Below, in pieces: positions 53,625 through 64,000 of a stretch of 64,000 nt of DNA (positions within the stretch are counted from its first letter, which is position 1; each line of letters begins with the position of its first letter). This DNA is from Conoideocrella luteorostrata (taxonomy: Eukaryota > Ascomycota > Sordariomycetes > Hypocreales > Clavicipitaceae), in contig JASWJB010000050.1 of NCBI GenBank assembly GCA_032433595.1, positions 1 through 64,000 of the forward strand, read 5' to 3'. Below the pieces are notes generated by a model. It ran no database searches. It saw only the letters and a program-made list of their open reading frames with translations, and was not told the origin of the DNA. The position numbers and the translations under genes are program-made.

Positions 53625-54980
53625 ATGTATAATCCGTCAAGGCCAAAGAGCTGGGATGACTCAAACAGATCAAGCAGACGGAATACCTTGTCATCGCTTA
53701 CCGACCTACCAAAATTGAACACCAATCCCGACAAAAATATGCACCACCACCCAGGCATGATGGTGGACGACCACGACGCCCACATGAGCAGAGCGTCGAC
53801 TCCTGCTCTCGAGGCACAGGACGAAAAGGGGAAGAATCTTCATGGAGGTGTTGACATTTACGACCCTAACCGACCAAAACTCGGTTTCAAACAACGATTA
53901 CATCACTTCACATGGGCATGGTATACTTTGCCCATGAGCACTGGTGGTCTTGCCTTGCTCATTTTCGCGCAGCCTCACCAGTTTCCCGGGTTGAAATCGA
54001 TTGGCTTGGTCGTCTACATCATCAACATTCTCATTTTCGTTACCATCTCATCCATGATGGTAGCTCGTTTCTTCATCCACTCCGGCGACATGTCACAGTC
54101 CATCAAGCATCCAAGAGAAGGGTTTTTCCTGCCAACATTTTTCCTCGCCGTGGCTACACTAATTACGAGTACCGACCGCTACGCAATACCGAGAAATGAC
54201 GTTGGACTCGTGTGGGCCGTCTCGGGAGCCTTTTGGGTCTACGTTATAGTAACATTGGTTCTCGCCATCGGACAATATAGCTATGTCTTTGCAGCCCACA
54301 GCTTCGGTTTGAATACCATGATGCCCACTTGGATTCTCCCTATTTTCCCCATCATGTTGTCTGGTACTATAGCATCCGTCATCGCCGAAACGCAGCCTCA
54401 AGCCGCCGCCGTTCCCATTATCGTTGCCGGCCTGTCGTGTCAAGGTCTGGGTTTCGCAGTGGCAGTTCTGATGTACGCCCACATGGTTGGACGCCTCATG
54501 CAAGCTGGATTGCCAAATCGGGAGCATCGACCGGGCCTGTTCATGTGTGTGGGTCCTCCTGCATTTACAGCCTTGGCGCTCATCGGCATGGCCAAGGGAT
54601 TGCCAAAGGGAATTGATACCAACATGGACGGAAGGTTCTTTGACGTGGGCATGATTCGCACCATGGCCATGATTAGCGCCATCTTCTTGTGGTCGCTCAG
54701 CTTGTGGTGGTTCGGAATTGCGGTTGTGGCCGTGGTTCAGTCACCTCCGAAGTACTTCCATCTCGGTTGGTGGGCAATGGTGTTCCCCAACACTGGATTC
54801 ATTCTGGCAACGATATCCATAGGAAAGGAGCTAGGCAACGAAGGTGTTTTGTGGTTCGGTACGGGCCTCAGCATTTGCCTTGTCACCATGTACTTTTTTG
54901 TTCTTTTTAACAACATCAAGGCTTTCATCAAGCAAGACATTCTGTACCCTGGACGCGACGAGGACGTGGAGGATCACTGA
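53625..54980 (+). CDS. TDT-family transporter (malate permease/SSU1 sulfite efflux type)
   Basis: A single-exon gene of 451 residues. After a polar 85-residue N-terminus, ten membrane segments begin at FTWAWYTLPMSTGGLALLI, the signature first helix of the tellurite-resistance/dicarboxylate transporter family. Others include RDP-like spacing in the loops, MMPTWILPIFPIMLSGTIAS and KYFHLGWWAMVFPNTGFI near the C-terminus, which is conserved in mae1/SSU1 relatives. Family members import malate or export sulfite at the plasma membrane. Which one applies here is undecided; the FHLGWWAMVFPNTGF region is common to both. The C-terminus is short and acidic. Confidence 0.9.
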   Translation: MYNPSRPKSWDDSNRSSRRNTLSSLTDLPKLNTNPDKNMHHHPGMMVDDHDAHMSRASTPALEAQDEKGKNLHGGVDIYDPNRPKLGFKQRLHHFTWAWYTLPMSTGGLALLIFAQPHQFPGLKSIGLVVYIINILIFVTISSMMVARFFIHSGDMSQSIKHPREGFFLPTFFLAVATLITSTDRYAIPRNDVGLVWAVSGAFWVYVIVTLVLAIGQYSYVFAAHSFGLNTMMPTWILPIFPIMLSGTIASVIAETQPQAAAVPIIVAGLSCQGLGFAVAVLMYAHMVGRLMQAGLPNREHRPGLFMCVGPPAFTALALIGMAKGLPKGIDTNMDGRFFDVGMIRTMAMISAIFLWSLSLWWFGIAVVAVVQSPPKYFHLGWWAMVFPNTGFILATISIGKELGNEGVLWFGTGLSICLVTMYFFVLFNNIKAFIKQDILYPGRDEDVEDH

Positions 54981-56500
54981 TAATAAGGCTTTACCGATAC
55001 CAACCTTTTTTGTTTTCAAACACCTGTCAATATTTTTAGTGGGATTTCTTCTATTTTTTTTTTCTTGGGATTTCTGCTTTATCTGCGAATTTTATCCTGA
55101 GTTATTTGACAGGATACACATCAGCGAGGTTGCATGGATACACTCATTACTAAAAGGCATTTCATTCCAGTTATTACATTGTACAACGCATCAGATTTGC
55201 GGACCGGGTGGCCATTACAGGATCTTCATTTTAGCATAGATAGGAAAGAGATCATAGGCGAATCAAGACAAGAAAAATATTAAGAAAATCTCTTCGGAAG
55301 ACATGATACCCCCCCACCTCCCCCCACAAGTGAGATCTGTAGCTTGAGTCTCCGCCCAGACCATGCTCAGTAGGGGCAATCCATTTATGAAACAGTCGGC
55401 CCTTTTCCCATTGACTACCAAAAGCAGCGATAGTTATGAACAAGACAGCCTTGGATAGGGTGCAATTGGAGGTTGTTATCGCAATGTCATCCGAGCGACG
55501 ATAGTTATAAACAAGACAGCCTTGGATAGGGTGCAATCGGAGCTTGTTGTCGCAATGTCATCCGGAAGCATCGACAAGGACAGCAGCGCACTTCTTGCAG
55601 TGCCAGCTCGGCTGCTTTCCCCATGTCACAGAATTCTTGATGATATTTCATACTTAAACACCAGCAGTAACGAAAATTGCAGGCGAAGAAACTGAATCAT
55701 CTCCACCATGCTGGGATACGTTGCGAGATTCCATTTCACCCGCAGATCTTTTATCAGCACCCCATTGTCATCTACGTGTATCCGCCCGCTCTGATGATTT
55801 CTGGCCAGATTCGCGCTGCCCACTTCGAATGGACTGAACTGAACTGGACCGGCATGGTATCAAGTTAGGATAGATATTCATAGATGAAACAAGGACAAAT
55901 CTTAACCCATTGGCAAGATAGACTACAACGGCGAGTGGGGAGAGAGGGACGGGGAGAACCCCATTGTCAAAGATAGGTGTGGCAACCAGGCTGGTGCGCG
56001 ACTCGGAACGTATCACCGGGATGATACTGGCTTCGGTGAATGACATAAGACGGTCCCGTGGAGATCAGGTCGGCTTCGATTTAGATATTACTCCGTATCT
56101 TACGGAGTATTTTACGGAGTATTTTTTGTTACAGGCTGCTGCCAAACTAGGAATGAACCTGGGCCGGTGGGGACTCGCGCAATCTAGATGCTGCGGTTTG
56201 GGAGACGCGCAAGTGTTTTTGGTTTCAGACTGGGAGGTTGTGCAATGGGGTGGATTTTGGACGAGAGTACGGAGTAGGACAGAACAGATAGGTGCGCCCG
56301 AGTGTCACTCGGGCGCTCCGAAGAGACAAAATACTATCGAGCACCAAACTTCTGAAGAGGTCATTGAAGAGAATCGACCAAGAGTTGGAATGAATAGCTT
56401 GAGAGGTGGACTTGTGCGAGGGTTGTACAAGGCGGATCGCAGACCAAAATTATGACAGTCAAGATTCAAGAAATACGACCGTATGCTTCCAATGGTTGCG
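54981..56500. other. 1.5-kb intergenic region
   Basis: No gene. It contains a 71-bp tandem duplication (55430-55566) and four TACGGAGTA-type motifs at 56089-56276. Confidence 0.5.
55430..55566. repeat. Tandem duplication, about 71 bp, two copies
   Basis: Unit 1 (55430-55500) and unit 2 (55501-55566) share ATAGTTAT-AACAAGACAGCC, GGATAGGGTGCAAT and CGCAATGTCATCCG in order. The few differences are mostly transitions. Confidence 0.85.
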
Positions 56501-57771
56501 TCATTCGTCTACAATCTGCACCTTGATAGCTACCCGCCCATCGTCATCCTTCGTCACACCGGCCACCAGATTCATCGCCGCTACCGCATCTTCCAAGTTG
56601 AAAGCGTGTGTAATCATAAGATCCAACTTGGCCGGGTCAATCAGCCGTCCCGTGATTGCCCGCACCGCTGCCGGCCAGGTGTCGCGATATCGATTGATGA
56701 AAAGCAGCTTGATCTCCGCCAGGGACATGTGCATAAACGGCACGTTATCAATGTTGATCTTCGATGAGACGCCCACGACGTTGACTGCGCCGCCTCGTCT
56801 CGCGGTGTATGCGGCCGTGCAGATGGATGACTCGATTCCCGTACATTCCAACACAACTTGAGGCATATCGTATTCTGAGTCCTCGACACCCTCGGATCCC
56901 TCCCTTTCAAACAACGCTCTGATCCCTTTGGCGCACTGTTGCGGTGTTTGTCCTTTCTGGATGCAGTACGTTCGGCATTGCGGCTCAAACTGCTGGGCAA
57001 AGTCGAGCCAAGATTGATCGATATCGGTAATAACAATGGGATGCGCTCCAGATGCTCTCGCAACGGCCAGGTTAAGCAGTCCTATTGGACCTGCGCCGAA
57101 GACAGCAACCGGCGTGCCGAGCGTAACGGGACTCGTGCGGAGAGCATGCATCGCGACAGAGAGGGGCTCGATCAGCGCCGCGGTTTGCAGAGAGATGCTA
57201 CTGGGCAATCTATGAACGTGGCTCGCAGGGTGGACTTTGTATCGCTGGATGGTGCCGTCATGGGGGTAAACACCCGAGAATGCTACATTTTTGCAAAGGT
57301 TGTACCGGCCGTCGACGCAAAGGAAGCAGCGGTTGCAGGAAATGCCCGGCTCGATGGCAACTCGGTCGCCTGCGGAAATGAGCACGATGAGTATCAAAGA
57401 AGCCAGCTTGGCTGGGGGAAGGACATATGATAGTGTGTTGTCTTACCATGCTTTACGTGTTTGACATTGGTGCCGGTCTTCAACACGACCCCAGCTGATT
57501 CGTGGCCCAGGATTCAGTCCCCGTCAACGGCAATATCGCCAATCCTGCCATGGCGCCAGAAATGAATATCCGAGCCGCAAATGCCAGTTGCTCGCACATG
57601 AACAAGAACATCATCAGGGCCCGGCTCATCAATCGGAGCTGGCTCTATTCTTATCTGATGATCTGCGGTGACGACGAGGGATGGGTTTGGCATCATGGGT
57701 TTGGCGGTGCTACTGACGTCAGACACTGTGGTGGCGAGACCAGGATGAGAAGTCATCGTAGCTGCCATCAT
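56501..57771 (-). CDS. Zinc-dependent polyol dehydrogenase (sorbitol/xylitol/L-arabinitol type) with in-frame stop
   Basis: A medium-chain dehydrogenase oxidising sugar alcohols to ketoses with NAD+. Two exons (57771-57447, 57369-56501), 397 codons. The N-terminal GroES domain shows [12 protein letters not shown] (catalytic zinc Cys) and ILGHESAGV (His, Glu). The structural zinc set is in [15 protein letters not shown]. The Rossmann motif is [11 protein letters not shown], followed by [12 protein letters not shown], whose Asp favours NAD+. A TGA at 57516-57514 falls exactly where related enzymes have a residue before ILGHE (AVDGD-stop-ILGHE). The frame continues perfectly on both sides, so this is a single nonsense change (probably from a Cys codon) or a base error. 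I find no splice sites that would remove it. Confidence 0.82.
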
Positions 57772-58646
57772 CCTTCCCGTGTTGTACTCTGTTCAGAAAA
57801 GTAGAAATACGTCGAGGCAGAATGAGGCCAGGTTGATTGCCTCCCCCAGCGTACTGTGTTGCTTTCAAGAGTCATGAGAAACAAGATGTCGAATGTAAAG
57901 CACCGCATCAGCGGCTACCATAAGGATGTCGTCTTCCCTCTATCTGCAGCTTGTCAGTCAGCTTCCCGAATGCAAATAGTAGTGATTAGAGCGATTGCAG
58001 TGATTGCAGCGACCCATAAACGGCGCTTATTATAGCCATTCACAGCATTAATGCGATGCAAAGCCTCCTCTCTCGGTGTGTTTTAACCCGTTGTAGCACT
58101 GGATGAAGCGGTATTATTATGCTCGGCTAGTGGCAGCCGAGCTCTTGTGGCGTCGTTTCTCGACCAGATCAGCCGACTGGATCAAGCGTTATTTAAGCAA
58201 CTAGTTTGGATGGCATGGACGGGGCAACTGTGAGTTGTGATGCCATGATTAGCCTGTGAAGCGTTCTTCATCAAAGCACTGGCTTGCGGCATGGCAATAA
58301 ACGGCGACCGAGTCTCCACGAGGTGGTACCCCATGAGAACGCTGCAACTAGTATAGACAATCCTCCCTACCAAAAGAAAGAAGCAAGTTGCGATACGAAG
58401 TACTCCGTACGGAGTAGATAGTTCGGCATTGTTAGTTACCGCTTCACCGGCCGTAGTTAGTGCATGGACCAAATGATCAGCAACCTCCATGTTCCACGGC
58501 ATCTCAACAGATATTTCGATGCACTGTAGAATGAAACACATGAAATCTGTCTAGGTGGATTTGACCCTACGTTCCCAGCTTTCTTCAACCACGTCTTGTG
58601 GAAGCTCCCCCGGCTGCATTGAGACTATTTATTTCACCTCTGATTA
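57772..58646. other. Intergenic region with palindromic TACTCCGTACGGAGTA
   Basis: No gene. A perfect 16-bp palindrome made of the two motif orientations lies at 58401-58416. Confidence 0.6.
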
Positions 58647-61109
58647 ATGCAAGCAAATCCGGGCTACGCTCACCAAAGCCTCGACAACGACCGCCTATTT
58701 AAAGCTTCATGCCATCATGTTCTTGGGCCGGACTGTCGGGGCTGTAACGCGGCCGGCGAGATTGAACGTGATTCTCGAGACACTATAGACCCTGAGATCC
58801 ACTACGGTACTATTGCATCTGGCAACATGCTTGTTAAAGACGTCGCTGTGCGCGATCGGATTGCTGCCGATATTGGTGGGAATTGCATCTGTTTTGAGAT
58901 GGAAGCACCTGGCTTAATGAAACATTTTCTCTGTCTTGTGATCCGAGGGATCTCCGACTACACCAATTCCAACAAGAACGATCAATGGCAACGCTACGCC
59001 TCGGCTACCACCGCTGCATATGCCGAGGAGCTCCTGGCGTATGTGCCGGTCGCGGAGGTCCAAGAGACCAAGAGGGCGTTGGAAGTGCTTCAGCTAGGTT
59101 AGTTCTTGTTCGTTTCCACGGCTAGACTTGCAAACACATTAGACCAAACAATATTGATATTGGGATGTGTTCTGACTGCGATTAGTTCAACAACAAATCG
59201 ATAGCATGGGGCAGACAACAGTTGCGACGAAAACTGCAACTGACTCCATTAAGACTGACCTTTATACTAGTCAAATCAAGCGTTGGCTTTGTCCCCCAGA
59301 TCCGTCTACAAACGCCAATCACGCGAGGAAGCTCCGCCGTGAGGGAACAGGCGCATGGCTCCTTGAAAAATCCGGTCTTCCAGGAGTGTCACGTAGGATT
59401 ACGTCGACATTTATGGCTAAACGGGCTCGCAGGTTGTGGAAAGACGGTTCTCAGCGCGACTGTGCTGGACCATCTCACAAATGGAGAGAACTGTCTTATC
59501 CTTAACTTCTTCTTTGACTTTAGCGACACGACAAAGCAGACCTTGGATGGCATGTTGCGGTCGCTTGCTTACCAGCTTTATCAAGGCGGAGCTGGATCTA
59601 TAGATTGTCTTGAGGCCTTGTTCCAAGCACACCAGAATGGCTGCAACCAAACTGCTGTCAAGACTCTAGTGGCCATTGTGCATAAGATGCTCACAGTCTG
59701 GAATATAAGTTTTATTGTTCTGGATGCCTTAGACGAGTCAATAACAAGGGGTAAGCTTCTCCTGTGGATAAAGAACATGGTGTCTAGACCAGAGTTAGGC
59801 AATGTCCGGCTGATTTGTGAGAACCGGCCTGAACCTAAGTTCATACGCATTATCCCCTCACTAATAGGCGAGGATAACTGCTTGCCGCTTCAGCAAGATT
59901 CTGTCAACGCTGATATCCGGTCGTACGTTAAATCACAGCTCTCACAACGTCCTGAATTTCTCGACAAGCACTTACCTCAGGATCTCCTCAGCAGGATCCA
60001 GAGGAAGGTTGGCGACGGAGCCGACGTGATGTGAGATACTACTGCTTTAATCCATATACTAATAGTTTACTAACGCTCTGGTCAGGTTTAGGTGGGCGTT
60101 CTGTCAATTGGACAGCTTGGCCCGATGTCCTCACGAGGCGGCTATTGATAAAGCTCTCGAATCTTTGCCGCGGAACTTGGAAGAGACATACCAACGCATG
60201 GTTCAAGGCATACCAACGGAACTCAAAAGCAACGCAGTGCGGCTCTTGTAGTTTCTAGTGTACTCAAAGCGACTTATTAAGCTAGCCGAGGCCAAAGAGG
60301 TATTAGCAACAGAGATCGGATGCGAGCCAAGATGGTTTGACGTCAAGCGTCGACATTTTTGCGAGACCAATGTTTTAAATTATTGTCCTGGCTTATTAAC
60401 AGTCGTTTATGCCTCTGATGAAGAGCTACATCTTGCCCACTTTTCATCCAAGGAGTACTTACTCGGAGAGAAGCAGTTTATTATTACGACTGCTAGCATT
60501 ACCATCACGATGACGTACTTGACTTATCTTACAGTTATTCACGGTCGTCATTACGAAATCGGACGGGATTTTCCGATAGCAAGATATGCGGCCAAAGTCT
60601 GGACAGGCTATGCTACGTTGGCTCAAGATGCTAAAGTCTTAACTCAAGCGACTGCAAGGTTCCTAGAAACGGAAGCATCGTTTCAACGATGGACTCAATC
60701 ATGTCAGGCCGATAAACGTAATGAATATAACCCAGGTCCTCCGCAAGGTTCCAGGCTCTATTATACTTGCCTCAGTGGGCTCGTAGAACCTGCAAGAGAT
60801 CTTATCAGCAACGGGGCAGACGTCAACGTATAAGGTGGCAGTCTCAGCAACGCTCTCCGGGCCGCCGCGTCGGAAGGCTATCAAGAGATAGTTCAGCTGC
60901 TCTTAGACAAGGGAGTGGAGGTTGATGCATAGGGCGGCCGCTTCGGCAACGGTCTCCAGGCCGCCTCGCAGCAAGGCCATCAAGAGATGGTTCAGCTGCT
61001 TCAAAGAGGCGCTATTGCACCTTCCTTAAAGCGATCTGTCTCTGGAACTCCAACTAACCTGGCGAAGAAACCCCGGCTTAGGGACTTGCAGCATTCGAAT
61101 CAAACTTAA
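58647..61109 (+). pseudogene. 5'-truncated PNP_UDP-NACHT-ankyrin (NLR-like STAND) gene
   Basis: Remnant of a fungal NLR. The first part is the C-terminal half of a purine-nucleoside-phosphorylase-like domain (HYGTIASGNMLVKD, CFEMEAPGLM, CLVIRGISDYTNSNKN); its N-terminal half is missing. The NACHT part has Walker A GLAGCGKTVLSA and Walker B FIVLDALDE, then a winged-helix region ([16 protein letters not shown]), an intron at about 60030-60086 and two to three ankyrin repeats (SEGYQEIVQLLLDKGVEVDA). Damage: an A5 run at 59366-59370 is one A short, and stops TAG 60249-60251, TAA 60831-60833 and TAG 60930-60932 each replace an expected Gln by one C-to-T change. Such genes act in non-self recognition and regulated cell death (family knowledge). 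This copy should be inactive. Confidence 0.85.
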
Positions 61110-63168
61110 TAATTACACACGTCAGATCCATGATGAATGGCTCCTACAGTGTGGATTCTGTCAGTTGGAGGCGCACAGTGGCGCAGCTTCCCACGGCATT
61201 CGAAAGACATGCTTACAGCTGTACAGTCTTTATGAACAGGGTCGACACGACATAGCGCGACGGAGTACGAGTAATGTTCCGATAATAAAGAGCCACAGGC
61301 GAGTACGTTTAGCCGAAACGGATGTAAAGGATGACCAAGTCGCAAAACTGCGGGGAGTATTGGACCAGGGGGCGGGTAGGATCGTCAGTTCGTGAATGCA
61401 CAATACATTCATTGTACACATATACTTGCGCCGGGCTACCGCCTCTTTAGTGCGAGATCATCCTGCCGAGGCTATGGATCTCGACCATCGCGTTGCCGTA
61501 TTGCACGAGTGAACCAACTCCCCGTACGACAAAGCAAAAGGCATGGCACCGCGCCTCCCGTACCATCTTATCGTAATGGATGCCATCCGTTGACATGTAC
61601 GGAGTACATGACCGTCTCGACACGACAAGCAAATTCACACAGATCGAGCCAGCAGCACGGTTTGATCATGGCCAACATCATCGTCACCCTTGACAATAGA
61701 TAGTAGATATTGGCCAAACCGATCGACACTGCCGCTGCGTTGGAGCCATAGTCGAGTGTGTGTGTGCGGAGTAGGAGGATCATAAATCCACTCTTTTGGC
61801 TTTCCACAAGACATGCCGAAGACAGCGCGGCTACTGTGCGCGGCTACTGTGACACACAAGCACATGGATACAGACAGGGGTGATGCATCAATGTTTTATA
61901 TTTTAGCGTGGCGTTGGCCGGCACGGTTTCGATGGTTTTGTGGCAGACGCTAGTTAGTTGCTTCGTAGCTGGCTTGTTGGTCGTGACAGGACCGAAAGGC
62001 AGCCGCCAGCCCTGCTTCAATATCGGTGCAAGTGCTGCGTGCAATGGATGCGCGATGCGACATGGGATGGGATTGGTCAGGATGAAGGAAACCAAGACTT
62101 TGGCAGAGCTCAAGGCAGAGTCAGCCGTCAGTTGTCAGTCGTCATGACTGCTGCATTGTGTCCTCCGTACCGTCATTTCAATTCGGTCTCGTCTCGTGCC
62201 GCGCTGCCGCTTGCGAACTGGCTCAGCTCAGCACTCCAAACGCCGAACCAGTCTTCAGCACGCCAGTTCACGACCCTGCAATTCCCCAGCTTTCATCTGC
62301 ATCTACCGAGTAGAAACGGAGCACCATTATCATCGATCTTGGTCGTCTATCTCCATTGCCCCAGCCGTCACGAACGGGACCCCAGCATCTATGGAATGCT
62401 CCGTATTTCTATCTATCCTCATCCCACTCGGACCCACCGCAGTCTTGCCATCGAGCTCGATTAGCCGTACCCAATCTTGTTGCATGTGGCTCTGCGGTCC
62501 GTCGTCTTCATCTCCGATGCTGTCATCGCGGAGTATCAGAATCTCCATGCCAGCCCACCGCGCGTGACAGGCTAACAGCAAGGAAACAGGCAAGCAAGCC
62601 TTACACAGAGTTGCATGGCTCGCTTCCATGACACGCAGCTTACTCCGTACACTGCACTGCACTGGACAGGGGGCGGAGGGCGTCGGCGGGGAATCGTCCA
62701 GGGGAGGGGGGGGAGCAACTTTGCATCTGTTGTATCTTATCGACAGCGTCTAGATATTCATCCAGCCCCAAGCCTCGTGAACTACTAGCCCATTGCGGAG
62801 CAACTATTTAGCCTGCAGTAATCGGCGCATAGGTGATGGCAAGCTCCCTCGCACACAGTTTGGGTCCGTTAGCCCCAGCTCCTCGCCTGCATTTGACAGG
62901 GACGGGACGCCTCCTCGACTTCTGGGCCCTCGTGGAGCTTGGCTCATGGAACTCAAAATGGAGCTCTGGAGCTCCGCCGCTCGTGGGCAGATTGACGGAA
63001 CTACATACGGAGTAGATAAGGGACCGGCTGGTCCTTCTTCGGCGTCACCCGAACATGGAGTCTGCGGCTTTCCTCAGACCATGACTCCTGCCCAGCGCTG
63101 CTGGCCTTTCTCCTATTAAAGCATCGCACTGTCGAAAGAGAAAGGCTGTGCGCGCGTGTCCTCGTTCT

Positions 63169-63203
<35 letters not shown>

Positions 63204-63261
63204 CTCGTTTCGTTCGTCACATACTGCCCTTCTTCCCGAGTCGCGCGCCCGCCTTATTGCG
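61110..63261. other. 2.15-kb intergenic region
   Basis: No supported gene. It contains TACGGAGTA-type motifs at 61598, 62641 and 63006 and a G-rich tract at about 62698-62712. The last 200 bp form the leader of the permease gene. Confidence 0.5.
63169..63201. repeat. (TCG)11 microsatellite in the permease leader
   Basis: Eleven perfect TCG units about 60 bp before the permease ATG, presumably within its 5' untranslated region. Confidence 0.9.
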
Positions 63262-64000
63262 ATGAAGCCCGCAACATCACACGTCTCCTCCTCCAACATG
63301 GACACTCGACGTCTCTCGGCCAGCGATGCTGCTGACCAAGCCCTCGCCAATCTCGGCTACAAGGGCGAATTGCCCAGAAACCTCAGCATGATGAGCATTC
63401 TCGGCCTGTCCTTTGCCATCATGGCTGTGCCATTTGGCCTCTCCACCACCATATACATCACCCTCTACAACGGCCAGTCCGTCTCCGTCCTCTGGGGCTG
63501 GGTCCTCGTCTCCCTCATCTCCATCTGCATCGCCTGCTCTCTCGCCGAGATTTGCGCCGTCTTCCCGACCGCCGGAGGTGTATACTACTGGTCTGCCATG
63601 CTGAGCACGCGCAAGTGGGCTCCCGCCGTGAGCTTCGTCGACGGCTGGCTGACCCTGGTGGGCAACTGGACCGTGACGCTGTCCATCAACTTCTCCGGCG
63701 CGCAGCTGATTCTGAGTGCCATTACCATCTTCAATCCCGATTATTCGGCCAACCAGTGGCAGACGGTGCTGTGCTTCTGGGCCGTCATGCTGGTTTGCGC
63801 CCTGGTGAATGCCTTTGGGTCGAGGTACTTGGACCTGATTAACAAGATTTGCATCTACTGGACGGCCGCGAGCGTTCTTATTATTCTTGTGACCCTGCTG
63901 GCCATGGCCCCCGAGAGGCATTCCGGTGCATATGTCTTTGGTCATTACGATCCCTCGGCTAGCGGCTGGCCGTCTGGCTGGTCATTCTTTGTCGGTCTGT
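63262..64000 (+). CDS. Amino-acid/GABA/choline permease (APC superfamily), partial
   Basis: The frame is open from the ATG at 63262 to the window end (246 codons, no intron so far). Normal family length is 500-550 residues, so about half is present. After a polar N-terminus (SDAADQALANLGYKGELPRNLSMMSILGLSF), membrane segments follow with the APC signatures SILGLSFAIMAVPFGLS, WGWVLVSLISICIACSLAEICAVFPTAGGVYYW, here noted in parts, and FVDGWLTLVGNW. These match the fungal ACT (amino acid/choline/GABA) permeases of the plasma membrane. A second Met at 63298 is an alternative start. Substrate unknown. Confidence 0.9.
   Translation, partial: MKPATSHVSSSNMDTRRLSASDAADQALANLGYKGELPRNLSMMSILGLSFAIMAVPFGLSTTIYITLYNGQSVSVLWGWVLVSLISICIACSLAEICAVFPTAGGVYYWSAMLSTRKWAPAVSFVDGWLTLVGNWTVTLSINFSGAQLILSAITIFNPDYSANQWQTVLCFWAVMLVCALVNAFGSRYLDLINKICIYWTAASVLIILVTLLAMAPERHSGAYVFGHYDPSASGWPSGWSFFVGL

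Overview
The window is nuclear DNA of a filamentous ascomycete, most likely a Hypocreales-type Sordariomycete. The evidence is short GT-AG introns of about 45-75 bp in most genes, Pth11/CFEM receptors, N2227 and DUF1996 proteins, NACHT-ankyrin remnants, a secreted protease and oxalate decarboxylase set, and repeats carrying C-to-T/G-to-A changes typical of repeat-induced point mutation (RIP). I see no bacterial operons, CRISPR array, rRNA or convincing tRNA. The species cannot be fixed from the sequence alone.

Layout. 0-13 kb: thiamine pyrimidine synthase (THI5/NMT1), an MFS sugar transporter, a Gfo/Idh/MocA oxidoreductase, an asaB-type hydroxylase/desaturase and an unrecognised 634-residue membrane protein. 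14-21 kb: a repeat-rich decaying region with a glutamine-synthetase-like ORF lacking its catalytic core, a broken gamma-glutamyltranspeptidase gene bracketed by inverted duplications of its own 3' end, a 22-bp minisatellite, LTR-like insertions, a small terminal-inverted-repeat element present in several copies, and a RIP-damaged Tc1/mariner-type transposon with perfect 28-bp ends. 21.8-41.5 kb: genes for the cell surface and secretion: M6-like metalloprotease, CFEM-Pth11 receptor, bicupin oxalate decarboxylase, subtilisin-like protease, N2227 methyltransferase with an N-terminal signal, M43 metalloprotease and a DUF1996 protein. 44-58 kb: NmrA-like reductase, a second MFS sugar transporter, an unknown protein, a malate/sulfite-type (TDT) transporter and a zinc polyol dehydrogenase with an internal stop. 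58.6-61.1 kb: a 5'-truncated and mutated nucleosidase-NACHT-ankyrin (NLR-like) gene. The window ends inside an amino-acid permease.

How the genes relate. There is no single pathway. The middle block is a run of secreted hydrolases plus a surface receptor, which fits a host- or substrate-degrading fungus. Sugar and polyol functions recur (two MFS transporters, polyol dehydrogenase, Gfo/Idh enzyme) but are scattered.

Two cross-cutting signals stand out. The 9-mer TACGGAGTA (either strand) occurs about 24 times, always between genes, against an expectation below one. Several otherwise good genes differ from a clean reading frame by one base in a homopolymer run, which is either real decay or a systematic consensus error. 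Exon boundaries were read by eye and may be off by a base or two.
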